Assembly (NCBI GenBank): GCA_030697085.1
Contig: JAUYQT010000397.1
Location: 1 to 8,007 of the forward strand
Source of the DNA: Azonexus sp.
Lineage (GTDB): Bacteria; Pseudomonadota; Gammaproteobacteria; Burkholderiales; Rhodocyclaceae
Length of the DNA stretch: 8,007 bases
Direction of reading: 5' to 3'
Shown one piece after another: positions 1 to 6,274 of this stretch. Made by a program: the position numbers and the translations under genes. Position 1 is the stretch's first letter; the number at the start of each line of letters is the position of its first letter. The notes beneath the pieces were generated by a model. The model worked only from the letters and a program-made list of their open reading frames with translations, was not told the DNA's origin and did no database searches.

Positions 1-34
1 TGCGCCTCAGCCCCTCTGCGTCAAAGCCTTGCCA
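1..34. other. Window edge upstream of bioA; no promoter visible
   Basis: These bases precede the preferred bioA start. They show no Shine-Dalgarno sequence and no promoter-like element. Reading from base 3 on the + strand gives an open stretch that ends in TGA at 36-38, overlapping the bioA ATG as ATGA. This would fit a cut-off upstream gene translationally coupled to bioA, in the style of the other junctions of this operon, but ten codons are far too few to identify it. The bioA frame is also open to the window edge. Confidence 0.3.
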
Positions 35-1393
35 ATGAAACATTCCGCCAACGCCGACTGGCTGGCCCGCAGCCAGGCCGCCGTCTGGCACCCATGCACG
101 CAAATGCAGCACCACGCGCAAACCGACTCGCCGGCGCATCTGCCGCTGATTCCGATTGCCCGTGGCAGCGGCGCCTGGCTCTACGATTTTGACGGCAAAC
201 GCTATCTTGACGGCATCAGCTCGTGGTGGACCAACCTCTTCGGCCATGCCAATCCACGCATCAACGCCGCCTTAAAGGATCAGCTCGACACACTCGAACA
301 CGTGATGCTCGCCGGCTGCACGCACCAACCAGTGGTCGAACTTTCCGAGCGTTTATCAGCGTTGACCGCAGGCACACTGGGCCACGCGTTCTACGCCTCT
401 GACGGTGCCTCGGCAACCGAAATTGCGCTGAAAATGAGCTTTCATTACTGGCGCAATGTCGGTCGACCGGAGAAAGCCGAATTTCTTTGCCTCGCCGGCA
501 GCTACCACGGCGAAACGGTTGGCGCGCTAGCCGTCACCGACGTCGCCATTTTCAAGGACACCTACGCGCCGCTGATTCGCGCCGCCACGGTTATTCCATC
601 ACCCGATTTCCGCTTGGCCGAAGCCGGCGAAAGCCCCGCCGATGTCGCCCGCCGAGCCGCTGCCGCGCTGGAAAAACACCTCGAATCACACGGTGAAAAA
701 ATCGCCGCGCTGATCGTTGAACCGCTCGTCCAGGGCGCCACCGGTATGGCAATGTACGACCCCGAATACCTCCGCCTCGCCCGCCAGTTGTGCGACCGCT
801 ACGAAGTACATCTGATCTGCGACGAAATCGCCGTCGGTTGCGGCCGCACCGGCAGCTTCTTCGCCCACGAACAAGCGGCAAATGATGGCCAACCGATTCG
901 GCCCGACCTGATGTGCCTGTCGAAAGGCATCTCTGGCGGCTACCTGCCGCTCTCCATTGTTCTTTCCAGCGACGCCATTTACGAAGCCTTCCTCGACGAT
1001 TCAGTCGCCCGCGCCTTCCTGCATTCACACTCCTACACCGGCAACCCGCTCGCCTGCCGCGCCGCACTGGCAACGCTGGACATTTTTGCCACCGACAACA
1101 TTCTTGCGGTCAACCGTGAAAAAGCGGCAAAAATCAGCGCCGCCCTCGCCCCGCTCGCCGACCAGCCGCAGGTCAAACATCTGCGCCAACGCGGCATGAT
1201 CGCCGCCTTCGATGTCGCCACCACCGACCCCTATTTCTCCCGCCGCTTCTACCGCGCCGCCCTGGAACGGGAAGCGCTAATCCGGCCGATCGGCAACACG
1301 GTCTATTTGATGCCGCCGTATATCGTCAGCGATGACGAAATTGAGTTTCTTGGCGTAACGATCAAAGCTGCACTTGGCGATGCATTATCCTGA
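35..1393 (+). CDS. bioA: Adenosylmethionine-8-amino-7-oxononanoate aminotransferase (DAPA synthase)
   Basis: BioA is a cytosolic class III, PLP-dependent aminotransferase. It converts 8-amino-7-oxononanoate (KAPA) to 7,8-diaminononanoate, with S-adenosylmethionine as the usual amino donor. With the ATG at 35 the protein has 452 residues. Visible landmarks are WHPCTQM near residue 18, the substrate-pocket motif SSWW (62-65), SYHGET with Y157, the PLP-contacting aspartate D263 in DEIAVGCGRTG, and the Schiff-base lysine K297 in LSKGISGG. The C-terminal YLMPPYIVS also matches the family. It is somewhat longer than the roughly 430-residue E. coli enzyme. A TTG at 29 is in frame, but the ATG leaves a normal-length N-terminus (17 residues before the conserved WHP). 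C21 occupies the place of E. coli Tyr17. It is the first visible gene of the operon, and its stop directly abuts the bioF ATG. Confidence 0.96.
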   Translation: MKHSANADWLARSQAAVWHPCTQMQHHAQTDSPAHLPLIPIARGSGAWLYDFDGKRYLDGISSWWTNLFGHANPRINAALKDQLDTLEHVMLAGCTHQPVVELSERLSALTAGTLGHAFYASDGASATEIALKMSFHYWRNVGRPEKAEFLCLAGSYHGETVGALAVTDVAIFKDTYAPLIRAATVIPSPDFRLAEAGESPADVARRAAAALEKHLESHGEKIAALIVEPLVQGATGMAMYDPEYLRLARQLCDRYEVHLICDEIAVGCGRTGSFFAHEQAANDGQPIRPDLMCLSKGISGGYLPLSIVLSSDAIYEAFLDDSVARAFLHSHSYTGNPLACRAALATLDIFATDNILAVNREKAAKISAALAPLADQPQVKHLRQRGMIAAFDVATTDPYFSRRFYRAALEREALIRPIGNTVYLMPPYIVSDDEIEFLGVTIKAALGDALS

Positions 1394-2569
1394 ATGACAA
1401 CATCCCCGCTTGAACACCGCCTGCAGGCAGAACTTGCCGATCTGGAAGCCAATGGCCTGACCCGCCGGCGGCGCATTCTCGAATCGCCTTGCGGCCGGAT
1501 TGCTACGGTCGACGGCAAAAACGTCGTTAATTTCGCCAGTAACGATTACCTCGGCCTGGCGGCCAATACGGAAATTGCACGGGCGATGGCCGATGGCGCC
1601 GTGCAATGGGGTGCCGGCAGCGGCGCGTCGCCTCTGGTCAGCGGCCATTTGGCGCCGCATGAGGTGCTGGAAAATGAAATTGCCGCCTTCACCGGCTTCC
1701 CGCGCGCCCTGACTTTTTCCACGGGCTATCTGGCCAATCTGGCGATTATCCCAACCTTGGCCGGGCGCGGCGCGGCGGTGTTTGCCGACAAGTTGAACCA
1801 CGCCTCGCTGATCGACGCCATGCAACTGGCCAAAGCGCAGGGTGCCGAAACCCAGCGCTATCCGCATTGCGACATGGCGGCACTGGAAAAACTGCTGGCC
1901 GCCAGCACTGCCGGCAGCAAGCTCATCGTCAGCGATGCTGTCTTCAGCATGGATGGCGACCTGGCACCGCTAGCGCTGCTTTTTGCCTTGGCCGAGCGTT
2001 ACGATGCCTGGCTGGTGATCGACGATGCGCATGGTTTCGGCGTCCTCGGAGCGCAGGGCAAAGGCAGTCTGGCGCATTTCAACCTACCGGCTTCACCGCG
2101 CATTTTGCTGATGGGCACGCTGGGCAAAGCGGCCGGCGTCGCGGGTGCTTTTGTCGCTGGCTCGACAACGGCCATTGAATTCCTGCTGCAAAAAGGCCGC
2201 AGCTATATTTTCACCACGGCCGCCCCTCCAGCCGTTGCCTGCGCGCTATCGAAAAGTCTGCAGTTGATTGAACACGGCGATGCCTTGCGCGCCAATCTGC
2301 AGGCCCGTATCGGTCAATTGCGGGATGGACTGTACAACTTGCCGTGGAAACTATTGCCCTCGGCCACCGCCATTCAGCCGCTGATCATTGGTCAAAATGA
2401 TCCTGCTGTCGCGCTCGCCAAGGCTCTGTGGCAGCGCGGACTATGGGTACCGGCGATTCGTCCGCCGACCGTCCCGCAAGGCACCGCCCGGCTACGGATT
2501 TCCGTTTCGGCTGCACACACGGCAGCGGATATCGAGCAGCTAATTGACACATTAAAGGAACTCGCATGA
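1394..2569 (+). CDS. bioF: 8-amino-7-oxononanoate synthase
   Basis: BioF is a PLP-dependent alpha-oxoamine synthase that condenses pimeloyl-ACP with L-alanine, releasing CO2 and ACP, to give KAPA. The protein has 391 residues, close to the 384 of E. coli. Family signatures are present in order: SNDYLGLA, GSGASPLVSGH, the HASL motif, DDAHGFGVLG with D210, D211 and H213, and the PLP lysine K245 in MGTLGKAAGVAGA. The start codon follows the bioA stop with no gap, and there is no obvious Shine-Dalgarno sequence, so translation is probably coupled to bioA. The 3' end overlaps bioH by four bases (ATGA). Its product is the substrate of the preceding gene's enzyme. Identification is secure from motifs and context. 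Confidence 0.97.
   Translation: MTTSPLEHRLQAELADLEANGLTRRRRILESPCGRIATVDGKNVVNFASNDYLGLAANTEIARAMADGAVQWGAGSGASPLVSGHLAPHEVLENEIAAFTGFPRALTFSTGYLANLAIIPTLAGRGAAVFADKLNHASLIDAMQLAKAQGAETQRYPHCDMAALEKLLAASTAGSKLIVSDAVFSMDGDLAPLALLFALAERYDAWLVIDDAHGFGVLGAQGKGSLAHFNLPASPRILLMGTLGKAAGVAGAFVAGSTTAIEFLLQKGRSYIFTTAAPPAVACALSKSLQLIEHGDALRANLQARIGQLRDGLYNLPWKLLPSATAIQPLIIGQNDPAVALAKALWQRGLWVPAIRPPTVPQGTARLRISVSAAHTAADIEQLIDTLKELA
2554..2560 (+). promoter_or_regulatory. Ribosome-binding site of bioH
   Basis: AAAGGAA lies five bases before the ATG at 2566, inside the last codons of bioF. It is the clearest Shine-Dalgarno sequence in the biotin operon and fixes the bioH start at the ATGA overlap. Confidence 0.75.
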
Positions 2570-3306
2570 ACGCCCCGCTCGTTTTCCTCCCCGGCTGGTG
2601 CCTTGGGCGTGGCCCATTGAATGCGGTCACTCAGAGTGACTTCCTACAGGGCGCATTCAATGCGCCAAATGGCGAGATTTTCGACCTCCCGGGCTATCGC
2701 GATGCGCCGCTGATCAGTGATTTCTACGCGGCCGCTGACGCGATCGCCGCCCGTCTGCCCGATGGCAGCACACTCGTTGGCTGGTCGCTCGGCGCCCAAC
2801 TGGCCATCGCCATTGCCGTCCGCAGGCCGGCAAAAGTCGGCAAATTGGTACTCATCGCCGGCACCGCCTCGTTCGTGCAACGCGACGGCTGGCCACATGC
2901 CATGCCAGCAGAAACACTGGCAGAGTTCGCCGCTGGCGTCACTGCCGACATTGACGCAATGCTGCCGCGTTTTGTCGGTGGCTTTAACCGCGGCGATGCG
3001 CGTGCCCGAGCCGTCACGCTCGAACTGCTGCAACTGGCTGACCCGCGTCCAGCCGCCGCGACGCTGGACACCGGCCTGAATTGGCTACGCGATGTCGACC
3101 TGCGTCCGCTCGCACCGAAAATCACGGCCCCCACCCTGCTAATTCACGGTGCCAACGACCCGCTCATGCCGCTCGCCGCCGCGGAAGCGCTCGCCGCGCT
3201 GATCCCCGGCGCCGAACTGACCATCTTCGCCGATTGCGCTCACGCCCCTTTCATTTCACAACCAGCCGCTTTTAACGCCCGGTTGAGCCAATTCCTCAAT
3301 GCATAA
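2566..3306 (+). CDS. bioH: Pimeloyl-ACP methyl ester carboxylesterase
   Basis: BioH is an alpha/beta hydrolase that cleaves the methyl ester of pimeloyl-ACP, ending the disguised fatty-acid elongation cycle and freeing pimeloyl-ACP for BioF. The protein has 246 residues (E. coli 256). The predicted catalytic triad is S74 in the nucleophile elbow GWSLGA, D198 in HGANDPL, and H226 in DCAHAPFISQP. This last motif is nearly the same as in E. coli BioH and supports BioH over a generic hydrolase. The N-terminus is short, and the oxyanion-hole segment reads LPGWCLG where E. coli has LHGWGLN, a His-to-Pro change. The start is set by a good ribosome-binding site. The gene overlaps bioF by four bases and bioC by eight. 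Its position between bioF and bioC confirms the role. Confidence 0.92.
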   Translation: MNAPLVFLPGWCLGRGPLNAVTQSDFLQGAFNAPNGEIFDLPGYRDAPLISDFYAAADAIAARLPDGSTLVGWSLGAQLAIAIAVRRPAKVGKLVLIAGTASFVQRDGWPHAMPAETLAEFAAGVTADIDAMLPRFVGGFNRGDARARAVTLELLQLADPRPAAATLDTGLNWLRDVDLRPLAPKITAPTLLIHGANDPLMPLAAAEALAALIPGAELTIFADCAHAPFISQPAAFNARLSQFLNA

Positions 3307-4063
3307 GCCAAGCAAGACACGCGTCCGTCAATCCTTCGAGCGCGCCGCCCCCACTTACGACGGCGCGGCCGAAATCCAGCGCCAGATCTGTTCCCAACTC
3401 CTCGCGGCCCTGCCCCACCAGGCCGGGCCGAAACGCCTGCTCGATGCCGGTTGCGGCACGGGTTACGCGCTGCGCCTGCTCCAAGCCCGCTTTCCGGCCA
3501 GCGAAGCCATCGGGCTCGACCTCTCGCCGGCCATGTTGCGGCACATCACCACCCCCTGCCGGCAGATCGTCGGTGATCTCGAACACCTGCCGCTCGCCCA
3601 CGGCTGCGTTGATCTTTACTGGTCCAGCCTGGCCCTGCAATGGTGCGAATTACCCAAAGCACTGGCCGAAGCCCGGCGCGTCCTCGGCGCCCGTGGGCAA
3701 ATCGCCATTGCCAGCCTGGGGCCGAACACCTTCCACGAACTTCGCCACGCCTTTGCCGAGGTAGATAAACACCAGCACACGCTAGATTTCCACACGCCCG
3801 AAGAAATTGGCGAATTTGCCCACGCCGCCGGCTTTGCTGCGGTCGACGTGAAAAACTGCACAAAAATTGCCTATTACACCGATTTCAAAAAGCTGCTTCA
3901 GGCGGTCAAAGCCATCGGCGCCAACCAGATTGGCGATGGCCGGCGCACCAGCCTGATGAGCCGCAGCACCTTCATGCGCGCCGAAGCCGCCAGCGAAACG
4001 CTGCGCACCACCAGCGGCCTGCCGCTCACCTACGACGTCATCACCCTCACCGCCCACACATGA
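3299..4063 (+). CDS. bioC: Malonyl-ACP O-methyltransferase
   Basis: BioC is an S-adenosylmethionine-dependent class I methyltransferase. It methylates the free carboxylate of malonyl-ACP, which lets the fatty acid synthase extend it to a pimeloyl-ACP methyl ester. The protein has 254 residues (E. coli 251). It starts with the BioC-typical segment VRQSFERAAPTYDGAAEIQR (residues 9-28), followed by SAM-binding motif I, LLDAGCGTGYALRLL (about 47-61), an acidic IGLDLSPAML strand, and a C-terminal SGLPLTYDVITLT segment also typical of BioC. No Shine-Dalgarno sequence is clear. The ATG lies within the last codons of bioH, an eight-base overlap that points to coupled translation. It overlaps bioD by four bases (ATGA). 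Having bioC and bioH side by side means the whole pimelate arm is encoded here. Confidence 0.95.
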   Translation: MHKPSKTRVRQSFERAAPTYDGAAEIQRQICSQLLAALPHQAGPKRLLDAGCGTGYALRLLQARFPASEAIGLDLSPAMLRHITTPCRQIVGDLEHLPLAHGCVDLYWSSLALQWCELPKALAEARRVLGARGQIAIASLGPNTFHELRHAFAEVDKHQHTLDFHTPEEIGEFAHAAGFAAVDVKNCTKIAYYTDFKKLLQAVKAIGANQIGDGRRTSLMSRSTFMRAEAASETLRTTSGLPLTYDVITLTAHT

Positions 4064-4740
4064 ACCAAGCCTACTTTTTAACCGGCACCGATACCGAAAT
4101 CGGCAAGACCTTCATCACCTGCGCCCTGCTCCATCGCGCCACCCAACTCGGCCTCAAGGCAGCCGGCGTCAAGCCGATTGCCGCGGGCACGGATGCGCTG
4201 GGCGACAATGAGGATGTGGAAAATATTCTTGCCGCGAGCAATGTGACGCTGGCCAGAGAAATCACCAACTCCTATTGCTTCAAGGCCGCTGTAGCACCCC
4301 ACATCGCCGCGGCCGAAGAAGGCATCAGCATTGATTTCGCGACGATCAGGGCCGCTTGCAATAGCGCCATAGAGCAGGCCGACCTGGTCATTATTGAAGG
4401 CGTCGGTGGTTTTTGCGTGCCTTTGGGTGTTGACCGCAACAGTGCCGATCTGGCGGTGGCGCTCGGCTTACCGGTGATTTTGGTCATCGGCCTACGCCTC
4501 GGCTGTATCAATCATGCGCTGCTGACGGCAGAAGCGATCAAGGCGCGTGGGCTGCCTATCGCCGGCTGGGTTGCCAACCAGATTGATCCGGTGATGCCTC
4601 GCTTTGAGGAAAATCTGGCGACGCTGAAAGCATTGTTGCCAGCCCCGCTGCTCGGTGTCGTGCCCTACAACGCGGCCGGCGGAAGTGCGGCGGCCGCCTC
4701 ACTTTTGCAGTTACCCGGCACGCCCCATCTCACGACGTAA
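4060..4740 (+). CDS. bioD: ATP-dependent dethiobiotin synthetase
   Basis: BioD carboxylates 7,8-diaminononanoate and closes the ureido ring, using CO2 and ATP, to give dethiobiotin. The protein has 226 residues, a normal length. The N-terminal P-loop GTDTEIGKTF (residues 9-18, with K16 and T17) is diagnostic, followed by K38 in the VKPIAAG motif and the EGVGGFCVPL segment (113-122), equivalent to EGAGG of E. coli. The start overlaps bioC as ATGA. It is the last gene of the operon. Its final 30 bases overlap the 3' end of the oppositely transcribed Hpt gene, and I see no hairpin-plus-T-run terminator after it. Confidence 0.96.
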   Translation: MNQAYFLTGTDTEIGKTFITCALLHRATQLGLKAAGVKPIAAGTDALGDNEDVENILAASNVTLAREITNSYCFKAAVAPHIAAAEEGISIDFATIRAACNSAIEQADLVIIEGVGGFCVPLGVDRNSADLAVALGLPVILVIGLRLGCINHALLTAEAIKARGLPIAGWVANQIDPVMPRFEENLATLKALLPAPLLGVVPYNAAGGSAAAASLLQLPGTPHLTT

Positions 4741-5064
4741 AACATCAGCAACTTCAATTAATCGCTGCTGCAGTGCCGTAACCGCGGGCTGCAATCCATC
4801 GATATGGCCCTGTTTCGCCTGCTGCTCAAGCGTAAAAGCTGCTGCCGCCCCATCCTCGTCGGAAAAGGTGGCAAGCAAGCCCTTGATCGTATGCGCCTCG
4901 CGCATCACGTTGGCACTAGATCCCTGGCTAAAAGCACTGGCAAAGGCGCTTGCGATGCCCTCCACATCCTGTAAAAACAGGTCGGCCATCATCGTAAAAA
5001 TTTCCTCGTCACCACCCAGTCGGCTGAGGATGAGCGAACGCTCGAGCACAAAGGCTTTCATCAT
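4711..5064 (-). CDS. Stand-alone Hpt domain phosphotransfer protein
   Basis: This is a small histidine phosphotransfer protein of 117 residues if the ATG at 5064 is used. Almost the whole protein is one helical Hpt domain. The phospho-accepting histidine is predicted as H58 in REAHTIKGLLATF, followed by a helix containing EQQAKQGH. Such proteins shuttle phosphate between a hybrid sensor kinase and a response regulator in the cytosol. The gene follows the REC-HD-GYP gene on the same strand, about 105 bases downstream, so that regulator is the obvious candidate partner. This pairing is inference. The start is uncertain: a TTG at 5118 would add 18 residues, a second ATG lies at 5061, and none has a good Shine-Dalgarno sequence. 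The 3' end overlaps bioD tail to tail by 30 bases. A DnaA box lies just upstream of the ATG. Confidence 0.8.
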   Translation of the reverse strand: MMKAFVLERSLILSRLGGDEEIFTMMADLFLQDVEGIASAFASAFSQGSSANVMREAHTIKGLLATFSDEDGAAAAFTLEQQAKQGHIDGLQPAVTALQQRLIEVADVLRREMGRAG

Positions 5065-5076
5065 TTTGTATTTTTC

Positions 5077-5085
5077 TGTGGATAA
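5077..5085 (-). promoter_or_regulatory. Perfect consensus DnaA box upstream of the Hpt gene
   Basis: The - strand reads TTATCCACA, an exact match to the strong E. coli-type DnaA box. It ends 12 bases before the Hpt ATG at 5064. I noticed no second box nearby, so this is not an origin. It could be a DnaA-responsive regulatory site or a chance match. If the TTG start at 5118 is used, it would lie inside the coding region. Confidence 0.4.
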
Positions 5086-5124
5086 GCAAAAATGGCCAAC
5101 CAAGGATTTGTTCGTCAATAACCT

Positions 5125-5148
5125 GGCTATCTGGCACGCCCAATAGCC
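5125..5148. repeat. Inverted repeat (hairpin) between the HD-GYP and Hpt genes
   Basis: GGCTAT (5125-5130) and TGG (5132-5134) pair with CCA (5140-5142) and ATAGCC (5143-5148). This makes a nine-base-pair stem with one bulged base (5131) and a five-base loop. On the - strand transcript it lies about 20 bases after the HD-GYP stop and is not followed by a T-run, so it is not a standard intrinsic terminator. It might protect, process or attenuate the transcript before the Hpt gene. Confidence 0.45.
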
Positions 5149-5168
5149 GGACTATTTCCCTACGAACC

Positions 5169-6221
5169 CTAAATCATTGGCGCTTCTTCATCCTGAAAGC
5201 GCTGGCGAATCGCCAGAATATCGTCCCAACCGGCGAGAAAAGCCTCGACGCACATCGGGTCAAAATGCAGCCCGCGACCATCTTCAAGAAATTTGCAGGC
5301 ATCTTTCAGTGGCCAGGCTTTTTTATAAGGACGCTCGGAGGTCAAGGCGTCGAAAACATCCGCCACCGCAACAATACGGCCAAAAAGAGGAATCTTTGTA
5401 CCCGCCAGACCATGCGGATAACCTGATCCATCAAATTTCTCATGGTGGGAAATCGCAATGGCTGCCCCCGCCCGCAAGATTTCCGAACCGCTACCCTTCA
5501 GCAATTCATGGCCCAGCTTGGCATGGTTTTTCATCACCTCAAACTCTTCAAATGTCAGCTTGCCCGGTTTGAGCAGAATGTAATCAGGAATCCCGATCTT
5601 GCCGACATCATGCATCGGAGCGGCTTCAAGAAGCAGCTTCTGGGTTTTTTCGTCCAGCCCCAATCCCTTGGCAATAATTCGCGAGTAATAAGCCATGCGC
5701 TGAATATGCGCCCCGGTTTCCGGATCGCGGAACTCGGCAGCGCGGGACATGCGGAAAATCAGCTCCTGCTCACGATCACGAATTTCCCGCGTCTGTTCAT
5801 CAACCAGCGCCGCCAGATGCGACGCCCGGTCGGCGAGAAACTTCTGGCCGGTGCGCAGCGACAACATATTGCGGGCGCGGGCGGAAAATTCGACACGATC
5901 AATCGGCTTGGTCAAAAAATCATTCGCCCCGCCAAGCAAAGCTTCGTAGCGCACCTCTTTCTGATCGTTAGCGGTCACCATCAGCACCGGAATTTCGTCA
6001 CGGCCATGCAGCGCACGAAAGGCGTTGATGAATTTCAGGCCATCCATTTCCGGCATCATGTAATCCACAATGACCAGATCCGGCACCTGCTCCCGACACC
6101 AGTCAAGCGCCTTTAGCGGGTTATCGAAAAGCACTGGCGTGCATTCACCCAAACGGAGCACCAACGCCTTGATCAGGGTCAGGTTAATCTCGCTGTCATC
6201 GATAATAAGGACGGTATTCAT
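5169..6221 (-). CDS. Response regulator with HD-GYP domain (predicted cyclic-di-GMP phosphodiesterase, RpfG-like)
   Basis: This 350-residue cytosolic protein has two domains. Residues 1-120 are a receiver domain with the acidic pair D8/D9, phospho-acceptor D53 in VIVDYMMPEMDG, T83 and K105. A likely coiled-coil linker spans about 125-158. Residues from about 160 to 345 form an HD-GYP phosphohydrolase domain. It carries the predicted metal ligands E163 and H172, the HD pair H204/D205 in HDVGKIGIPD, H233, and the HHEKFDGSGYP motif (259-269). All key residues are present, so the enzyme should be active against cyclic-di-GMP and controlled by phosphorylation. The ATG at 6221 is preferred over a TTG at 6233 because GAGGG sits just before it and the receiver strand starts right after it. 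No kinase gene is adjacent. The downstream neighbour is a lone Hpt gene. The divergent neighbour is yciB. Confidence 0.93.
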   Translation of the reverse strand: MNTVLIIDDSEINLTLIKALVLRLGECTPVLFDNPLKALDWCREQVPDLVIVDYMMPEMDGLKFINAFRALHGRDEIPVLMVTANDQKEVRYEALLGGANDFLTKPIDRVEFSARARNMLSLRTGQKFLADRASHLAALVDEQTREIRDREQELIFRMSRAAEFRDPETGAHIQRMAYYSRIIAKGLGLDEKTQKLLLEAAPMHDVGKIGIPDYILLKPGKLTFEEFEVMKNHAKLGHELLKGSGSEILRAGAAIAISHHEKFDGSGYPHGLAGTKIPLFGRIVAVADVFDALTSERPYKKAWPLKDACKFLEDGRGLHFDPMCVEAFLAGWDDILAIRQRFQDEEAPMI

Positions 6222-6223
6222 GG

Positions 6224-6253
6224 GCCCTCGCAAAGGCTAAATCAGTCGAGGGC
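6224..6253. repeat. Inverted repeat over the HD-GYP ribosome-binding site
   Basis: GCCCTCG (6224-6230) and CGAGGGC (6247-6253) are perfect seven-base inverted arms separated by 16 bases, with about 23 bases between arm centres. The left arm contains the complement of the GAGGG Shine-Dalgarno sequence of the HD-GYP gene. The repeat could be an operator dyad, or, if the transcript starts far enough upstream, an mRNA hairpin hiding the ribosome-binding site. Confidence 0.4.
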
Positions 6254-6256
6254 TGC

Positions 6257-6266
6257 AGTATATAAT
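6257..6266. promoter_or_regulatory. Divergent -10 core between the HD-GYP gene and yciB
   Basis: The + strand has a perfect TATAAT at 6261-6266, reading towards yciB. The - strand has TATACT at 6262-6257, reading towards the HD-GYP gene. The two share a palindromic TATATA core at 6259-6264. No good -35 hexamer is visible at 16-18 bases on either side. The assignment as promoters for both genes is inference from position. Confidence 0.5.
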
Positions 6267-6274
6267 GCGCCACC

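Noticed and set aside
591..1073. A 160-codon open frame on the - strand within bioA
   Set aside because: The arginine- and glycine-rich translation is typical of a shadow frame; bioA has all catalytic residues.
5077..5085. The DnaA box as part of a replication origin
   Set aside because: Only one box was seen, with no AT-rich unwinding region and no dnaA, dnaN or gidA neighbours.
4655..5146. A 163-codon open frame on the + strand across the bioD end and the Hpt gene
   Set aside because: The serine- and alanine-rich product is antisense to the Hpt coding sequence, which has a clear phospho-histidine motif.
5125..5148. The hairpin as an intrinsic terminator
   Set aside because: No T-run follows the stem on either strand.
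5442..6116. A 224-codon open frame on the + strand opposite the HD-GYP gene
   Set aside because: It is fully antisense to a gene with intact receiver and HD-GYP motifs; its translation shows no recognisable domain and it is explained by GC-rich codon bias.
4711..6221. The Hpt and HD-GYP genes as a regulator of the biotin operon
   Set aside because: The HD-GYP protein has no DNA-binding domain, and the two units only converge tail to tail; adjacency alone does not support a biotin role.
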